This document shows positions 25,525-36,100 of a stretch of DNA of 64,000 bases, piece after piece. Source of the DNA: Flavobacterium sp. (lineage in GTDB: Bacteria > Bacteroidota > Bacteroidia > Flavobacteriales > Flavobacteriaceae); contig JAGYJR010000011.1 in the NCBI GenBank assembly GCA_018401995.1, positions 1-64,000 on the forward strand, given 5' to 3'. Positions within the stretch are counted from its first letter, which is position 1; each line of letters opens with the position of its first letter. The notes under the pieces were generated by a model that made no database searches, was not told where the DNA came from, and saw only the letters and a program-made list of their open reading frames with translations. The translations under genes were made by a program, and so were the position numbers.

Positions 25525-26241
25525 CATAATATAATTTTCTAATTGTTTTAAACTGATTCTTCCTTCGTAAATGGCTTTTCCGATGATGGTGCCTTCGCAG
25601 CCTAATTCGGCTAGTTTTGGTAATTCATCAAAAGTGGAAATGCCTCCAGAAGCGATAAGTTTCAAATCTTTGGTTTGTTCTAAAATTCTTTGGTACAATT
25701 CAAAACTTGGGCCTTCTAGCATACCGTCTTTGGAAATATCAGTGCAAATTACGTATTGAATGGCTTCTTTCTGATAATTTTGAATAAACGGAATTACATC
25801 TTCTTTTGATTCTTCCAACCAACCTGAAATGGCTACTTTTTCATTTATGACATCGGCTCCTAATATAATTTTATCAGCTCCGTATTGTTGAATCCAGTTT
25901 TTGAAAACTTCAGGTTTTTTGACGGCAATACTTCCGCCAGTGATTTGATTGGCACCACTTTCAAAAGCAATTTTTAAATCAGCATCCGATTTCAAACCAC
26001 CACCAAAGTCAATTTTTAAACTCGTTTTAGAAGCAATTTCTTCCAAAATTTTGTAATTCACAATTCGACTTGATTTGGCTCCATCTAAATCCACCAAATG
26101 CAAATACTGAATTCCGTGAGCTTCAAACGATTTGGCAACTTCCAATGGATTTTCGTTGTATATTTTCTTCGTATCATAATCACCTTTAGAAAGTCGGACG
26201 CATTTTCCTTCGATGATGTCAATTGCTGGTATTATTCTCAT
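25516..26241 (-). CDS. hisA: ProFAR isomerase HisA
   Basis: 241 residues, a (beta/alpha)8 barrel homologous to His[22 protein letters not shown] with the catalytic Asp8, FGGGLKSD near 79, GADVI near 127 with the second catalytic Asp, and ASGGIST near 197. It isomerises ProFAR to PRFAR in histidine synthesis. It lies between hisH and hisF. The gap upstream to hisH is short and contains reiterated CAATTTCAAG-like units. Confidence 0.96.
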   Translation of the reverse strand: MRIIPAIDIIEGKCVRLSKGDYDTKKIYNENPLEVAKSFEAHGIQYLHLVDLDGAKSSRIVNYKILEEIASKTSLKIDFGGGLKSDADLKIAFESGANQITGGSIAVKKPEVFKNWIQQYGADKIILGADVINEKVAISGWLEESKEDVIPFIQNYQKEAIQYVICTDISKDGMLEGPSFELYQRILEQTKDLKLIASGGISTFDELPKLAELGCEGTIIGKAIYEGRISLKQLENYIMNK

Positions 26242-26277
26242 TTCAAGTTCAATTTCAAGAGCAATTTCAAGCTCAAA

Positions 26278-26859
26278 TTATAAGTTCAAAAAGTTTTTCA
26301 AAATTTGTTCTCCAAACGCACCACTTTTTTCTGGGTGAAATTGGACTCCGAAGAAATTATCGCGTTGTAATGCTGTGCTGTATGCTAGTTCGTAATTGGT
26401 TGTTGCAATGGTATTTTCAGATAAAGGCGCATAAAAACTGTGTACCAAATACATGAATTCATTCTCTTTAATTCTTTTAAATAAGGGCGATTTCAGATTG
26501 TAAATCGTGTTCCAACCCATTTGAGGAACTTTCACTTCATTTGAAAACTTTACGACATTGACATCAAAAATTCCTAATGCATTGGTGTCACCTTCTTCAG
26601 AATGTTTACACATCAATTGCATGCCCAAACAAATTCCTAAAACCGGTTGTTTTAAGGTTGGAATCAATACATCTAAACCACTTTCTTGTAACATTTTCAT
26701 AGCACTACTCGCCTCGCCTACACCAGGAAAAATGACTTTATCGGCCGATTTTATGATATTCCAATCGTTAGTAACAATTCCTTCAAAACCAAGTCGTTTC
26801 AAAGCGAATAAAACACTTTGAACATTTCCGGCACCATAATCTATTATTGCTATCTTCAT
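26278..26859 (-). CDS. hisH: Imidazole glycerol phosphate synthase glutaminase subunit HisH
   Basis: 193 residues, a class I glutamine amidotransferase domain: GAGNVQS near residue 10, the nucleophilic Cys in LGICLGMQLM (about residue 77) and the His-Glu pair in GVQFHPEKSG near 173. It supplies ammonia to HisF. The gene order matches other Bacteroidota his operons. Confidence 0.96.
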   Translation of the reverse strand: MKIAIIDYGAGNVQSVLFALKRLGFEGIVTNDWNIIKSADKVIFPGVGEASSAMKMLQESGLDVLIPTLKQPVLGICLGMQLMCKHSEEGDTNALGIFDVNVVKFSNEVKVPQMGWNTIYNLKSPLFKRIKENEFMYLVHSFYAPLSENTIATTNYELAYSTALQRDNFFGVQFHPEKSGAFGEQILKNFLNL

Positions 26860-26944
26860 ATTTTTATTAGTCGCAGTATTCAGTCGCAGTCGCAGTTAAA
26901 ACCGATTTATTTCTGCTAACTGAGACTGTGACTGATAACTTTTT

Positions 26945-28084
26945 TTATAACATTCCTTTAGTTGAAGGTAAAATCATTTTTTCTGTATCGCGTTTTACAG
27001 CAACTTTAATTGCTTTTGCGAAGGCTTTGAAAATCGCTTCAATTTTGTGGTGTTCGTTTGTGCCTTCTGCTTTGATGTTTAAATTAGCTTTTGCTCCATC
27101 CGTGAAGGATTTGAAAAAGTGAAAAAACATTTCGGTTGGCATTTGACCAATCATTTCACGTTTGAATTCTGCTTCCCAAACTAGCCAATTTCTTCCTCCA
27201 AAATCAATGGCTACTTGGGCTAAACAATCGTCCATTGGTAAACAAAATCCGTAGCGTTCAATACCTAATTTGTTGCCCAAAGCTTTTGCAAAAACTTCTC
27301 CTAACGCAATTGCAGTATCTTCTATTGTGTGGTGTTCATCAACTTCTAAATCGCCTTTCACTTGAATATCTAAATCCATTTGACCATGACGCGCAATTTG
27401 GTCCAACATGTGATCGAAAAAGGAAATTCCAGTGTTGATGTTGCTTTTTCCAGTTCCGTCTAAATTTAAAGTGATAGCTATATCGGTTTCATTTGTAGTT
27501 CTTTTGATAGAAGCCGTTCTTTCATCTAATTTTAAAAACTCGTAGATCTTTTGCCAATCTGTTGTTTGTAAAACGATTACATTTTGGAGTTCTTCCAATG
27601 AAGTTGCAATTTCATTTCCGCCCAAATTTTCTTCGTTTTTGATGAAAATCGCTTTCGAACCTAAGTTTTTAGCCAATTCCACATCGGTAATTCTATCTCC
27701 AATTACGAAAGAAATTTTTAAATCGTAATCTGAATTATTCAAATACTTGGTTAGCATTCCCGTTCTTGGTTTTCTGGTTGGCGTGTTGTCTTCTGGGAAA
27801 CTTCTATCGATAAAAATTTCATTGAATGTTATGCCCTCATTTTCAAATGCTTTCAGGATGAAATTTTGAGTTGGCCAAAACGTTTCCTCTGGAAAACTCT
27901 CCGTTCCTAAACCATCTTGATTGGTTACCATTGCGAATTCAAAGTCCAATTCTTTGGCAATTTTGCTCAAGAATTGAAATGCTTTTGGATAGAATTCTAA
28001 TTTGGTTAAGCTGTCTAATTGATAATTTTCTGGTTCTAAAACCAAAGTGCCATCTCTATCTATAAATAATACTCTTTTCGGCAT
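26945..28084 (-). CDS. hisB: HisB, histidinol-phosphatase/imidazoleglycerol-phosphate dehydratase
   Basis: 379 residues with two fused enzymes. The N-terminal HAD phosphatase has [12 protein letters not shown] near residue 7 and the [12 protein letters not shown] motif near 129. The C-terminal IGP dehydratase has the paired metal-binding motifs HHTIEDTAI near 271 and HHKIEAIFK near 352. It catalyses two non-consecutive steps of the pathway (dehydration of IGP and dephosphorylation of histidinol phosphate). The bifunctional form is typical for this group and enterobacteria. Its start overlaps the end of hisC by 29 nt. Confidence 0.96.
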   Translation of the reverse strand: MPKRVLFIDRDGTLVLEPENYQLDSLTKLEFYPKAFQFLSKIAKELDFEFAMVTNQDGLGTESFPEETFWPTQNFILKAFENEGITFNEIFIDRSFPEDNTPTRKPRTGMLTKYLNNSDYDLKISFVIGDRITDVELAKNLGSKAIFIKNEENLGGNEIATSLEELQNVIVLQTTDWQKIYEFLKLDERTASIKRTTNETDIAITLNLDGTGKSNINTGISFFDHMLDQIARHGQMDLDIQVKGDLEVDEHHTIEDTAIALGEVFAKALGNKLGIERYGFCLPMDDCLAQVAIDFGGRNWLVWEAEFKREMIGQMPTEMFFHFFKSFTDGAKANLNIKAEGTNEHHKIEAIFKAFAKAIKVAVKRDTEKMILPSTKGML

Positions 28085-29117
28085 TGTTGAAGGTTTTTAA
28101 TAATTCAATGATTTGTTCAGTTTCTTCTTTAGTTCCAACACTAATTCGTAAACAATTTTCGCATAAAGGTTGATTACTTCTGTTTCGAACTACTACTCCA
28201 TTTTCAAGGAATTGTTGGTATCTAAAATTAGCATCATCCACTTTTATTAAGATGAAATTAGCTTCTGAAGGAAATACCTTTTCAATAAAACTGCATCTAG
28301 AAAGTGCAATTTCTAAACGTTTTCTTTCTGTAATTATTTTTTTTACTTGGGCAGGCATAGTGCTTTGATTCAGCTTTTTAATTGCCGTTTCTTGCGATAA
28401 TTCATTTATATTGTAAGGCGGTTTAATCTTATTCAAAATCGTAATTATTTCCCTCGAAGCATACAAAATACCAACGCGTAAACCTGCCATAGCATATGCT
28501 TTTGAAAGCGTTTGTGTAATAATAAGATTTGGAAAATCATTTAAAACACTTAACCAACTTTCATCTTCGGTAAAGTCAATATATGCTTCATCTAAAACAA
28601 CTAAGCCTTTGAATTGATTTAGAATTTTAATTACCGATGAATCTGTAAAAGAATTCCCTGTTGGGTTATTTGGCGAACACAAAAAGATAATTTTCGTATT
28701 GGCATCCACTGCATTTAATATTGCATCTACATTAGGTTGAAATTCTTCATTTAGTAGTACTTCACGATTTTGAACCGCATTTATGTCTGCTAAAACGCCA
28801 TACATTCCATAAGTGGGTGGTAAAGTTATAATATTATCACGATTGGGTTCACAAAACGCTCTAAAAATTAAGTCTAAAACTTCATCACTACCGTTACCTA
28901 GAATAATATTATCTTTAGAAACATTATTCTTATCAGCTATAATAGCTTTCAATTCTCTATGATGCGGATCTGGATAGCGATTAATTCCATTGGTAAATGG
29001 ATTTTCATTAGCATCTAAATAAATCATTTGCTTTGTAAATTGTTCAAATTCATCACGTGCTGAAGAGTACGGACTCATTTTTTTTACGTTTTCTCTGATT
29101 AAATTTTCTAAATTCAT
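28056..29117 (-). CDS. hisC: Histidinol-phosphate aminotransferase HisC
   Basis: 353 residues, a fold-type I PLP aminotransferase: YLDANENPF near residue 33, [10 protein letters not shown] near 74, SPNNPTGN near 151, and the PLP lysine in [14 protein letters not shown] near 208. It transfers an amino group from glutamate to imidazole acetol phosphate. It starts 5 nt after the hisD stop, and its 3' end overlaps hisB by 29 nt, suggesting translational coupling. Confidence 0.96.
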   Translation of the reverse strand: MNLENLIRENVKKMSPYSSARDEFEQFTKQMIYLDANENPFTNGINRYPDPHHRELKAIIADKNNVSKDNIILGNGSDEVLDLIFRAFCEPNRDNIITLPPTYGMYGVLADINAVQNREVLLNEEFQPNVDAILNAVDANTKIIFLCSPNNPTGNSFTDSSVIKILNQFKGLVVLDEAYIDFTEDESWLSVLNDFPNLIITQTLSKAYAMAGLRVGILYASREIITILNKIKPPYNINELSQETAIKKLNQSTMPAQVKKIITERKRLEIALSRCSFIEKVFPSEANFILIKVDDANFRYQQFLENGVVVRNRSNQPLCENCLRISVGTKEETEQIIELLKTFNNAEKSIIYR

Positions 29118-29122
29118 AACTT

Positions 29123-30397
29123 TTATTTTATTCGTAATGTAACTGCATTTTTGTGTGCTTGCAACCCTTCGGCTTCTGCCATAATTTCAATAGCTTTTCC
29201 AATGTTTTGAATGCCAGTATTTGATATTTTTTGGAACGTCATCGCTTTTAGAAAACTATCTAAATTGACACCGCTATAACTTTTGGAATAACCATTTGTT
29301 GGTAGCGTATGATTGGTTCCAGAAGCGTAGTCGCCAGCGCTTTCTGGTGTATAATTTCCAATGAAAATCGAACCTGCATTTTGAATACCATCAACAAAGA
29401 AATCTTCGTTTTTAGAACATACGATAAAATGTTCTGGTCCATACTCGTTAATTAACGATAAAGCGGTCTTTTCGGTTTCCACATAAATCAATTTAGAATT
29501 ATTTATGGCCACTTGTGCAATTTCTTGTCTTGGTAATTCTTTTAATTGTTTGTACACTTCTTCTTCTACATCATTTAAGATATTTTTATTGGTAGTAACC
29601 AAAATCACTTGGCTATCTTTTCCATGTTCAGCTTGGCTCAATAAATCCGAAGCTACAAAACTTGGAACAGCCGTTTCATCAGCATAAACTAATAATTCAC
29701 TTGGTCCAGCTGGCATGTCAATTGCAACTCCGTTTTGGGAAGCAAATTGTTTAGCAATCGTAACAAATTGGTTACCAGGTCCAAAGATTTTATAGACTTG
29801 AGGAATCGTTTCTGTTCCAAATGTCATTCCCGCAATGGCTTGAATTCCTCCAACTTTGTAGATTTTTGTTACGCCACATAAATCAGCAGCATACAGAATT
29901 GCTGAATTAATTTTTCCGTTTTTATCGGGTGGCGAACACAATATAATTTCTTCGCAACCTGCAATTTTTGCTGGAACCGCCAACATTAAAACCGTTGAAA
30001 ACAAAGGAGCTGTTCCGCCTGGTATATATAAGCCTACTTTTTGAATCGGACGTTTTTCTTGCCAACAAGTTACTCCAATGGTTGTTTCTACTACAATTTT
30101 ATCTGTTTTTTGAGCAGCGTGAAATTGTTCGATATTTGATTTTGCTAGTTGAATAGCTTCTTTTAATTCGGATGTAACTTCATTTTTTGCGATTTCGATT
30201 TCTTCTGAAGTAACTTGGATATCTTCCAAATTTACGCCATCAAAGAAAGAAGCATATTTTGATATAGCCGCATCACCTTTTTGTTGCACTTCTTTAAAAA
30301 TTTGCTTCACCGTTTCTTCAATATCATTGAATGTTTTTGTTGGTCTTTTACAAATCTCTGACCAAGTATCGGGTTTTGGGTTGTATATTTTTTTCAT
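29123..30397 (-). CDS. hisD: Histidinol dehydrogenase HisD
   Basis: 424 residues, standard length. Visible family segments are YIPGGTAPLFSTVLM near 124, KIFGPGNQFVTIAK near 208, MPAGPSELLVYAD near 230 (metal-binding region), DLLSQAEHGKDSQ near 252 with the conserved His, and NYGPEH-like NEYGPEHF near 315. It oxidises L-histidinol to L-histidine with two NAD molecules, the last pathway step. It is second in the operon, 51 nt after hisG. Confidence 0.96.
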   Translation of the reverse strand: MKKIYNPKPDTWSEICKRPTKTFNDIEETVKQIFKEVQQKGDAAISKYASFFDGVNLEDIQVTSEEIEIAKNEVTSELKEAIQLAKSNIEQFHAAQKTDKIVVETTIGVTCWQEKRPIQKVGLYIPGGTAPLFSTVLMLAVPAKIAGCEEIILCSPPDKNGKINSAILYAADLCGVTKIYKVGGIQAIAGMTFGTETIPQVYKIFGPGNQFVTIAKQFASQNGVAIDMPAGPSELLVYADETAVPSFVASDLLSQAEHGKDSQVILVTTNKNILNDVEEEVYKQLKELPRQEIAQVAINNSKLIYVETEKTALSLINEYGPEHFIVCSKNEDFFVDGIQNAGSIFIGNYTPESAGDYASGTNHTLPTNGYSKSYSGVNLDSFLKAMTFQKISNTGIQNIGKAIEIMAEAEGLQAHKNAVTLRIK

Positions 30398-30448
30398 CTT
30401 TTTTAGATTAACACTTCAACTTCGCTCAGTGTGACAATTATTATTATT

Positions 30449-31306
30449 TTATAAAACCATTTTTTCTATTGGACAAACCAAAATTCCTTCAGCTCCGGCT
30501 TCTTTTAGTTGGTCAATGACTTCCCAAAATTTATCTTCATCAATTACAGAATGTACACTACTCCAACCTTCTTCGGCTAGTGGCATCACTGTTGGACTTT
30601 TTAAAACGGGAAGAATTTTACTGATTTCTGCAATTTTATCATTGGGAACATTCATTAAAATATATTTTGATTTTCTCGAACGAAGAACGGATTGAATACG
30701 AAATTGTAATTTGGATACCAATGTTCTTGCTTCTTCTGAAATTTGAGGAGAAACCGCTAAAACCGCTTCACTTTTTAGAATCACTTCAACTTCTTTTAAA
30801 CCGTTTTTAAATAAGGTACTTCCGCTGGAAACGATATCTACAATTGCATCTGAAAGTCCGATGTTTGGGGCAATTTCTACAGAACCTGAGATTTGGTGAA
30901 TGTCTACGGAAATCCCTTTTGAAGAAAAATAATCTACAACTGTTTTTGGGTACGAAGTAGCTACTCGAAGTCCGTTTAAATCGTTAATAGAAGTGTAATT
31001 GAAATTCTTTGGTACGGCTACTGAAACTTTGCATTTAGAAAAGCCTAATTTCTCAGCAATTTCAATATTTTGTCCTTTTTCTACCAATAAATTATCACCT
31101 ACAATAGCGATATCTACGACTCCATCTATCAAATATTGAGGAATATCTGAATTTCGTAAATAGTAAACTTCTAAAGGAAAATTTGATGCATTTACTTTGA
31201 GTTGATCATTTCCATTATAGATAGAAATTCCACAATCTCTGAGAATTTGGATACTTTCATCGTGTAATCGACCTGATTTTTGAATAGCAATTTTTAAAGT
31301 GTTCAT
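30449..31306 (-). CDS. hisG: ATP phosphoribosyltransferase HisG, long form
   Basis: 285 residues, the long form with a C-terminal ACT-like regulatory domain (from about residue 210), so it should not need HisZ and may be feedback-inhibited by histidine. Visible segments are IAIQKSGRLHDES at the start, DIAIVGDNLLVEKG near 67, RVATSYPKTV near 116 and the PRPP loop DIVSSGSTL near 158. It catalyses the first committed step. It is the first structural gene behind the leader peptide and attenuator. Confidence 0.96.
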   Translation of the reverse strand: MNTLKIAIQKSGRLHDESIQILRDCGISIYNGNDQLKVNASNFPLEVYYLRNSDIPQYLIDGVVDIAIVGDNLLVEKGQNIEIAEKLGFSKCKVSVAVPKNFNYTSINDLNGLRVATSYPKTVVDYFSSKGISVDIHQISGSVEIAPNIGLSDAIVDIVSSGSTLFKNGLKEVEVILKSEAVLAVSPQISEEARTLVSKLQFRIQSVLRSRKSKYILMNVPNDKIAEISKILPVLKSPTVMPLAEEGWSSVHSVIDEDKFWEVIDQLKEAGAEGILVCPIEKMVL

Positions 31307-31327
31307 TTTTTATAAATTTATTATTTT

Positions 31328-31386
31328 AAAAAAAGTACACCAAGGGGTTGAAGAAGCTGCTTAACAAAAAAACCCGCTTGATGTAC
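31328..31386 (-). terminator. Second terminator-like hairpin overlapping the attenuator
   Basis: On the transcript, GTACATCAAGCGGG (31386-31373) can pair with CCCCTTGGTGTAC (31347-31335) in a 13 bp helix with one bulged C and one G-U pair, followed by seven T residues (31334-31328). Its 5' arm is the loop and 3' arm of the first terminator, so the two hairpins exclude each other. The 25 nt loop is long for a terminator, so it may be a stability or processing element instead. Confidence 0.45.
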
Positions 31387-31398
31387 TCAAACGGGTTT
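31366..31398 (-). terminator. Attenuator terminator of the his operon
   Basis: The transcript forms AACCCGTTTGA / TCAAGCGGGTT (11 bp with one G-U pair, 5 nt loop) followed by seven T residues, between the leader peptide and hisG. The left arm, CGTTTGAG (31393-31386), can instead pair with CTCAAGCG (31443-31436) inside the leader-peptide gene, giving an 8 bp antiterminator with one G-U pair. Confidence 0.85.
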
Positions 31399-31429
31399 CT
31401 GATTTATATGAATTAATTACATAGCATCA

Positions 31430-31483
31430 TTACTTCGCTTGAGCGGAGGTATGATGATGATGATGTAATTGATTTAAAAACAT
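31430..31483 (-). CDS. hisL: His operon leader peptide with five consecutive His codons
   Basis: A 17-codon frame, MFLNQLHHHHHTSAQAK, ends at TAA (31430-31432). The five CAT codons occupy 31451-31465. It starts about 17 nt after the predicted transcription start and 178 nt upstream of hisG. The antiterminator segment CTCAAGCG covers the SAQA codons just before its stop. A ribosome stalled for charged tRNA-His leaves that segment free and blocks the terminator; a ribosome that reaches the stop covers it. This is the classic attenuator arrangement. The peptide itself need have no function. Confidence 0.88.
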   Translation of the reverse strand: MFLNQLHHHHHTSAQAK

Positions 31484-31507
31484 AATTTCTGTTATTATTT
31501 AACAATG

Positions 31508-31539
31508 CAAATGTAACAACTAATTTTTCGAATAAACAA
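31508..31539 (-). promoter_or_regulatory. His operon promoter, TTG-N21-TACATTTG
   Basis: On the minus strand TTG (31539-31537), a 21 nt spacer, and TACATTTG (31515-31508) match the Bacteroidota consensus exactly. Transcription should start near 31500, about 17 nt before the leader ATG. Confidence 0.82.
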
Positions 31540-31565
31540 AATGTTTTTGAAATTTTATATTTTGT

Positions 31566-32066
31566 TTAGTGATCATCGTTGTGAGAATCTTCAACATGAT
31601 TAGTCTCTAAAGCACTGTTATTATTGAGATTTTGCCTAATTTCAGTATGACGAATTTCGCCTCCAGAAGTACCAACATTTTTAGACAAAATAGCGGAACC
31701 AATAGCTAAAATAAGAACAATATAAGAAACAATAGTTGCTTTTGTATGTTTTTTTAGATTGGCAGTTAACCCTAAAATGGAAAGTATTCCTAATGCATAA
31801 AGTATTTTCATAAAAGTTTCTGCTATTTCTTCGTGTTCATGAATGATATCATGTGAAATACCTAATTCTTCAACAATTTCTTCTGCTCCTTCTCCAGTCA
31901 TCATGGTCGCTTTACCCATAATCATACAAACAAGGAACATTACATAAGCAGTATTAACTAATATAGTTTGCTTTCTAATGATTCCGAAAGCTAAAATTCC
32001 AATACCAAAGAATAATCCGATAATAGGAAAATGGTTAAAAACCATATGTAAATGCGCTTGATTCAT
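31566..32066 (-). CDS. Four-helix membrane protein with histidine-rich tail, metal-efflux operon
   Basis: 166 residues with four predicted membrane helices (about 7-27, 34-52, 88-104, 111-128), His residues near the start (NQAHLHMVFNHFPI), and a C-terminal tail rich in His, Asp and Glu (ETNHVEDSHNDDH) that could bind metal ions. The layout resembles DUF2231-type proteins. It is the last gene of the RND efflux operon, 12 nt after the adaptor gene, so a role in metal sensing or buffering is plausible but unproven. Confidence 0.7.
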   Translation of the reverse strand: MNQAHLHMVFNHFPIIGLFFGIGILAFGIIRKQTILVNTAYVMFLVCMIMGKATMMTGEGAEEIVEELGISHDIIHEHEEIAETFMKILYALGILSILGLTANLKKHTKATIVSYIVLILAIGSAILSKNVGTSGGEIRHTEIRQNLNNNSALETNHVEDSHNDDH

Positions 32067-32077
32067 AATTTTTGTTT

Positions 32078-33193
32078 TTAATTGGTTAAATCAAAAACTC
32101 CTTTTGCTAAGATTTTTGATTGTTGATGTATATTTTTATCTGGAATAATTTCTGTGAATTTTTCAGACACTGCTCCAATTTTAACTAAAGTTCTCTTAAA
32201 ACTAAAATTGGTATTTAAATCTTTTACTTGTAAAAGTACATAATTTTTACCATCCGATTTTATTAAAGCTTCATTAGGAATACTTAAACCCGTTTTAGTT
32301 GCTGTTATAATTGAAGCCTCTACAAACATTCCAGAAAGCAATTTGTCTTTTAAATCAGGTTCTAATACCCCGAAAACTGAAATACTTCTATCTTTATTTT
32401 CGATTGATTTTCCAACGGTTTTAACTTTAGATTTGTATACTTCTTTTGAAGCTTGTGGAATAGTAAATTCAATATTTTGTCCTTCTTTAATTTTTAAAAT
32501 ATCACTTTCAAAAACATTTAAATTTAAAAGTAAATGTTGTGTATCCACTACTTCCATAATCACATCAGAAGGCGACATGAACATTCCTACGTTGGCATTC
32601 ATTACTGTTATGTCTCCGGAAATTGGCGAGGTTAATGTAATTACTGAAGTAAATTTACCTTTCTCAACATTAGCAGGATTGATATTTAATAATAGTAGTT
32701 TTTCTCGCAAACCTTGATACATTCCTTTAGCTTGGCGGTAATCGCTTTCTGCTTTTAGATAGTTTTTTTGAGAAGTGATTTTTTCATTGTACAACGTTTT
32801 TTGACGCTCAAATTCCGATTTTAGGTAATTAATTTGTTCGGCAACTTCTACATAATCTTTTTGAATATCTAAATATTCCGTGTTTTCAAGTGTTACCAAA
32901 ACTTGCCCTTTTGAAACTTTATTACCCACTAAAAACTGACATGATTTTACATAACCACCAATAAAAGGTGTGATTTTAGCCCGATATTGTGTTGGTACAT
33001 CAATTTTTCCGGATGCAGAAACGATGACATTAAATTCGTTTTCAACCAAAGTGGCTATTTCCATTTTGGAAGATTGAAATTGTTCTTTGGTAACTGTTAT
33101 CAATCCATTACTTGGCGTTTCAACTTCAGTTTTTTCTTCTTTACAAGAAATAAATAATCCGATTAGTGCTATTAAAATGCTATTTTTTATCAT
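32078..33193 (-). CDS. RND efflux periplasmic adaptor lipoprotein (CusB/CzcB-like)
   Basis: 371 residues with a lipoprotein signal peptide ending in LFISC (Cys near residue 17). A membrane-fusion-protein layout follows: a first lipoyl half (VLVTLENTEYLDIQKDY near 105), an alpha-helical hairpin (about 115-170), a second lipoyl/barrel half (LTSPISGDITVMNANVGMFM near 190) and a C-terminal beta domain with GMFVEASI. It links the inner-membrane pump to the outer-membrane channel. Its start overlaps the pump-OMF fusion gene stop by 4 nt. Confidence 0.9.
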   Translation of the reverse strand: MIKNSILIALIGLFISCKEEKTEVETPSNGLITVTKEQFQSSKMEIATLVENEFNVIVSASGKIDVPTQYRAKITPFIGGYVKSCQFLVGNKVSKGQVLVTLENTEYLDIQKDYVEVAEQINYLKSEFERQKTLYNEKITSQKNYLKAESDYRQAKGMYQGLREKLLLLNINPANVEKGKFTSVITLTSPISGDITVMNANVGMFMSPSDVIMEVVDTQHLLLNLNVFESDILKIKEGQNIEFTIPQASKEVYKSKVKTVGKSIENKDRSISVFGVLEPDLKDKLLSGMFVEASIITATKTGLSIPNEALIKSDGKNYVLLQVKDLNTNFSFKRTLVKIGAVSEKFTEIIPDKNIHQQSKILAKGVFDLTN

Positions 33194-36100
33194 TTGTTCT
33201 CGATGTTTAGGTAATATAAATCTAAAATAGTTGTGTTGTATTGCATTACGGCTTCCAAGTAATCAACTTGAATGGTTGTGGCGTTTTCTAAACTTAAAAT
33301 GTATTGAAAAAAGTCGATTTCGCCGTGTTTGTAACTGCTGTCAGCTACTTTTATTATTTCTTCTGATACTTTTTTTCCATACTCATTGTAGTAAGATATG
33401 GCTTGTTGTTGCTGTTCAACTTCTTGTTGTTTTTGTTTGATATAAGAATCAATTTTAGTTTCTTCTTGTTTCTTTTGTGCTTCCCAAGCTTGGGTTTCTA
33501 GTTTGGCAACTTTTGATTTTGCCATGTTTCCGTTGAATAAAATGGGAACGAATAATCCTACTTGAAACCCATAAAGAGATTGAGATAAACCTGAGTTTCT
33601 TCCTTGAAAATATTCCAAATTTAAATTGGGTAACCAATTCTGTTTTTGTAAACTTTCGTTTGATTTATAAATTTTCGTAAATGATTCTAAATGTGAAACA
33701 TATAAATCTTTACTTGAATTTAAAGTTACAGTTGAAACAGGTTCTGAAATTGTATTTGAAATTACTATTTTTTCATCACTTTGCACTAAGGATTGTAATA
33801 GTTCTAATTGTGCTTTTTTCTCTTTTTCAAGTTGTGATAACTTGGTTTTGATTTGACGAAATTTTGCTTCAGCGGTAATTTTTTCTAAATAATTGGTTTC
33901 ACCTAATTCAAATCTTCTGTTGCTTGCTTTTGAGAAATTTTGGTACAAACTATCCAAATAACGATACAATTTTTCTTGGTGTTGTATATTTACAATTTGA
34001 TAATATACTTGTGAAATTTGTAATTTCAGTTGGTTTTGCTGAATTTCAAATCCGGTTTTTTCTTTTTCATATTCGGCATTATATACTTTCTTTTTAGCAC
34101 CATAAACCGTTGGAAAAGAAAAGGATTGTTGGGCTCCAAAAACTTTTAATGGTTGATTATTTAAAGCTAAATTATTTTGATCGTAGCTGTAATACACATT
34201 CGTTTTTTCGAAATCATACGCCAATTTTGTTGCTTGTTTCGCTTTTTCAATTTTCAATTGACCGGCTTTAATTCCAGCATTGTTTGAAATGGCTTTTTGG
34301 AATAAACTATCTAATTCAGGTTTATTTTGTTGGGAAAAACCAATTAATGGCAATAACAACAATAAAATCATCATAAAGTCTGATTCTTTAACTTTTTTAA
34401 ATTTTGGTTTTTTGAATTCTTTTTCATCTAAAATTTTAAATAAAATAGGTAAAACTATCATAGTTAAAAGAGTTGCTGTAAACAAACCACCAATAACAAC
34501 TGTTGCTAAAGGTCGTTGTACCTCTGCTCCTGCTGATGAAGAAATTGCCATTGGTAAAAATCCAAGAGCTGCTGCCGAAGCAGTTAATAATACTGGACGT
34601 AATCTATCGGTTGTTCCTTTTAAAATGAGTTCATTCATATTGGTCATACCTTGATGCTTCAATTCTTTGAAATGTTCGATTAACACGATTCCGTTCAATA
34701 CGGCAATTCCGAAAAGTGCAATAAAACCAACACCTGCCGAAATACTAAAAGGTAAATCGCGCATCCACAAGAATAAAATTCCACCTACTGCAGATAATGG
34801 AATAGCGGAATATACCATCAATGCTTCTTTTATAGAACCAAAAGCAAAATAAAGCAAGATAAAAATTAAGAATAATGCAATTGGAACGGCTATCATTAAA
34901 CGTGATTTGGCACTTTGAAGATTTTCAAATTGTCCGCCATACGTGATACGATAACCATCAGGTAAATTAATTTTAGCTTCTATTATTTTCTTCACATCAT
35001 CAACAACGCTTTGCAAGTCTCGGTTACGAACGTTTATTCCCACTACAATTCTTCGATTGGTATTATCTCTTGAAATTTTAGCTGGACCTTCAGTATATTC
35101 GATTTTAGCTAATTCTCGTAACGGAATTTGTTCGCCGTTTGGAGTGGTAACATAAAGATTTTGTAAGTCTTCCAAATTTTTACGATTGCTTTCATCTAAA
35201 CGAACTACCAAATCAAATCGTTTCTCGCCTTCGAATACATTTCCAGCAGTTTTTCCTGCAAATCCAAGAGCAATCATATCATTCAAATCGGCAATATTTA
35301 AACCAAATTGTGCAATTTTACTTCTATCAAATTGTACATACATTTGCGGTAAACCCTCTGTTTTTTCTATAATAATATCGGAAGCACCTTCAACATTTTT
35401 AATTGCTTTCTCAATTTCATGCGCTTTTTTGGCTAAAATATCCAAATCTTCACCAAATATTTTAATAGCAACGTCTGAACGAGAACCAGAGATTAACTCG
35501 TTAAAACGCATTTCGATAGGTTGTGTAAATTCTACTTCCATATTTGGAATTTGTTTTTCAATCGCCGCTTTAATTTTATCTGCTAATTCGTCTTTCGTTT
35601 CAGCCGAAACCCATTCTGATTTTGGTTTTAGCTTTATAATCACATCACTTTCTTCCATACTCATGGGATCAGTTGGCACTTCGGCAGCACCAATTCTAGA
35701 TACTACTTGATTTACTTCAGGAAAATTTTTTAGAATAATAGTTTCTATTTTGGTTGTGATTTCAATGGTTTTGGTTAATGAAGTTCCCGTTTTTAAAACC
35801 GGTTGAATAACGAAATCACCTTCATCTAATGTGGGGATAAATTCGCCTCCCATTGAACTAAATACACCAATTGCTAAAACTAATAATCCGACAGCGCCAT
35901 AAATTACTTTTTTAGTATTATCCAATGCCCAAGTAATGACAGGTAAATACCATGAATTTAATTTCGAAATTAAGCGATTAGAGAACGAATTTGGATTTTC
36001 TTCTCTAGGTTTTAAAAATAGGGAAGATACTACAGGAACGTAGGTAAAGCAGAATAACATTGCTCCAACTAAAGCAAAACTAAATGTCATTGCCATAGGT

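Noticed and set aside
31451..31465. Simple CAT/ATG microsatellite
   Set aside because: The repeat lies in frame in a 17-codon leader behind a consensus promoter and next to an attenuator, so a histidine leader explains it better.
35186..35710. 174-codon plus-strand frame inside the RND pump gene
   Set aside because: It lies antisense to the porter domain of a clear pump gene; Ser/Ile/Pro-rich shadow composition.
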